Shown: in pieces, positions 62,106 through 64,000 of the stretch
Numbering within the stretch: position 1 is the first letter of the stretch
Layout of the letters: each line of letters begins with the position of its first letter
Origin: Chrysomallon squamiferum
Taxonomy: Eukaryota; Mollusca; Gastropoda; Neomphalida; Peltospiridae
NCBI GenBank assembly: GCA_012295275.1
Contig: CM022677.1
Location: forward strand, 17,358,406-17,422,405
DNA length: 64,000 nucleotides
Reading direction: 5' to 3'
Notes under the pieces: model-generated
Told to the model about the DNA's origin: nothing
Database searches by the model: none
The model's input: the letters and a program-made list of their open reading frames with translations, nothing else
Made by a program: the position numbers and the translations under genes

Positions 62106-64000
62106 GAAAGCGACTTCGCAGCTTGGCGCGATGGTGAGTCTTCGCGTGGCGCTTCAGGTGATGCGATCGCGAGAACCTTTTCTCGCACGTGACACACTTG
62201 TACGGCTTCTCTCCGGTGTGGGTGCGGGTGTGGATGTGCAGCTGGTACTGAGTCCCAAACCGCTTCTCGCAGACCTCGCACCGGTGGTTCTTCTCCCCCG
62301 AGTGACGCTTGACGTGCCGGGACAGGTGGTCGCTCCTTGCGAAGGCCTTCATGCACAGCTGACACACATACGGCTTCTCCCCCGTGTGGACCCTCACATG
62401 GTTCCGCAGAGGTGCTCGGGGTTCCCGTATGCTTTCCCGCAGAGGTCGCACTTGAATGGTCGCTCACCCGTGTGCGTCCGTCTGTGCATCTTCAGCCGGG
62501 AGAACCTCGTGAAGGATCTGCCGCAGTCGGGACACTCGAACCTCTCTGACGAGTGCTTCTTCATGTGCACCTTGATCCCACCTTTCTCCGTCACCACCTG
62601 CAGGCACCAGTCGCAGACGATGGGGTTGTCCTTGACGACAATGTACTGACCGCACTCAACACAGACTTCCAGGCATGAGACGCCAATGGACACGGTGACG
62701 TGCTTCTCACAGATCTTGTCGGAAAGTTGTGCAACTGGGTAGCTGGGGTAGTCGTCTTTGTCAGCAAGCTCGGGGATGGGGTAGTTGGGGCTAATGTCTT
62801 TGTGTGAGAAATCTGGGACAGTGCAGTTGGGGTTGTTCTTATCCAGGTAATTTGGGAACACCATAGGTTTTATTCAAGATACCTGGATCAGAATAGATGT
62901 TGGCTTTATCCAAGAGATCTGGGACAGAGAAGCTGTTGTAGCTGTCTTTGTTAAACGTTGCCATCATCATGCTGTTGTTGTTAGAAGAATGGTTTTTAGG
63001 AAAGATTTTGCCACATTTACGACATATATCACTTTCGTTTGGGGCTCCTGGAACTATCACATGAAAGTCACATTCTCCGCTTGAGTCATCTGGTGGGTTG
63101 TAGCAAAACTCAGCTGCTACAGCAACATCACCAGCAGCAGATGATGATGATGACGATGATGTCACTGGATTTTTGTTTTCATGATAGACATGAAACTGTG
63201 GATTGTAACAAAACTCAGGTGAGCTGTGTGCTGAAGGAACAGGTGAAAGAGAAAAGTTTTGTGAATGGTTGAAATAATGATTAACTTTGGTAGAGGGATC
63301 ATCACAAAAGCTGGACACTACTTCATTTGTGTCCTCAGTGGTCAGTCTCTTCCTTGGTGAAGAGCTGTTCACAACAACTGAATTACATTCAGGCACTGAC
63401 TTGTGTTTGTTACCGTAGAAATTGTTAGATCTTCTTTTCACTGAGTTTGGCAGCAAAGTCTTTTTGTTCCACATATTCCTGCCAAGAGGTCTTGTGTGTA
63501 TAGAACTGACAGCTGTTTCTTCACAGTCTCTGGCAGACTCATGTTCATCCTCTGCTGGGTCAAATTGTGAATTTTCTTCTTTCATGTCAGTTTTCTTATT
63601 AGTAGCATGTGATGATGACCAAGCATCATCAAGAACTGATTTCAATGGACATTTTTCTTCCAGTGAAAACATCATCATCATCATCATCATTTAAGAAACC
63701 ATTAACAGAAGCTGGATGTAAATTAGAAGATTCAGACAGATATGTTCTGCTGTTTGTTGAAGAAGATGGCTTTCTTTGTTTTTTGCGTTTTGATGAAGGT
63801 GCAGCATTCACTTTGACGTCTTCGTTAACAGAATAATCATAATCCTGAGCATTTTCTTCGTGGCAGTTAGTTGTATTTTCAATACAACCGTTAGGTGTTG
63901 TTGTATCACCCTGGCAGTTAGTTGTATCTTCAATACAACCATTAGGTGTTATTGTATCACCCTGGCAGTTACTTGTATCTTCAGTACAACAGTCAGATGC
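62041..64000 (-). CDS. C2H2 zinc-finger protein, 5' partial, with three apparent frameshifts
   Basis: Likely nuclear DNA-binding protein. Reading from the right edge: a tandem repeat of a 17-residue motif ([17 protein letters not shown], 51 bp, about three copies, 63850-64000), a basic patch (SKRKKQRK), an Asp run, Ser-rich linkers, a degenerate ~13-residue repeat with LxDK and YP, a CVECG knuckle, then fingers: CDWC (62615-62553), CPDC (62534-62472), CDLC (from 62450, broken), CQLC, CEVC and CVTC, with TGEKPY linkers, ending at TAA (62043-62041). Three shifts are needed: AAAA at ~63666, AAA at ~62851, and a CT dinucleotide at ~62407. They sum to zero, so the last finger block returns to the first frame. 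Either consensus errors or pseudogenisation. The finger region is strikingly GC-richer than its surroundings. Confidence 0.75.

Noticed and set aside
62014-62649. 211-codon plus-strand ORF
   Set aside because: Antisense to the zinc-finger block; the minus strand shows CxxC...HxxxH fingers and TGEKPY linkers.

Overview
The window looks like AT-rich, microsatellite-dense genomic DNA from an invertebrate animal, most likely a lophotrochozoan and probably a mollusc. This is inferred from a five-part EF-hand NADPH oxidase (NOX5), small secreted cysteine-rich proteins, a trypsin with an N-terminal cysteine-rich segment, C2H2 zinc fingers, many small exons with GT-AG introns, and abundant (TC)n, (ATT)n, (TAG)n and (TTTA)n tracts. 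No bacterial operons, rRNA, tRNA or CRISPR were seen.

Layout. 1-7.4 kb: non-coding, with old duplications, microsatellites and one TIR/TA non-autonomous transposon (4740-5520). 7.4-36.3 kb, minus strand: a complete NOX5 gene. Fourteen coding exons join in frame to 767 codons with four EF-hands, six-helix haem core, FAD and NADPH domains. The intron between exons 2 and 3 (15.6-35.2 kb) is almost entirely a ~19 kb tandem array of a 42-bp unit, about 450 copies. The unit is a copy of the exon 2/intron junction itself: 29 nt of coding sequence, the 5' splice site GAC|GTAAGT and 13 nt of intron. 37-43 kb: repeats and transposon-like scraps. 43.1-47.3 kb, plus strand: a three-exon gene for an 84-residue secreted eight-cysteine protein, followed by a 32-bp minisatellite. 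48.2-53.5 kb: gene-poor, with one possible 84-codon ORF (minus, 49.6-49.9 kb). 53.6-59.4 kb, plus strand: an eight-exon trypsin-like serine protease that appears pseudogenised; the exon carrying catalytic Asp has in-frame stops and exon 2 is frame-shifted. 59.4-62.0 kb: intergenic. 62.0-64.0 kb, minus strand: the 3' part of a C2H2 zinc-finger gene with three apparent frameshifts, running off the right edge.

The most unusual signal is that three unrelated genes each have a minisatellite whose unit overlaps a gene-processing boundary: the NOX5 exon 2 splice donor (42 bp), the protease exon 6 splice acceptor (16.4-fold smaller array, about 50-110 bp spacing, 56.37-57.44 kb) and the zinc-finger stop codon/3' end (~145 bp unit, 61.28-62.10 kb). 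The NOX5 array therefore places hundreds of near-perfect splice donors on the transcribed strand of one intron. I know of no named element of this kind. All repeat descriptions are by eye; no alignment or database search was run.
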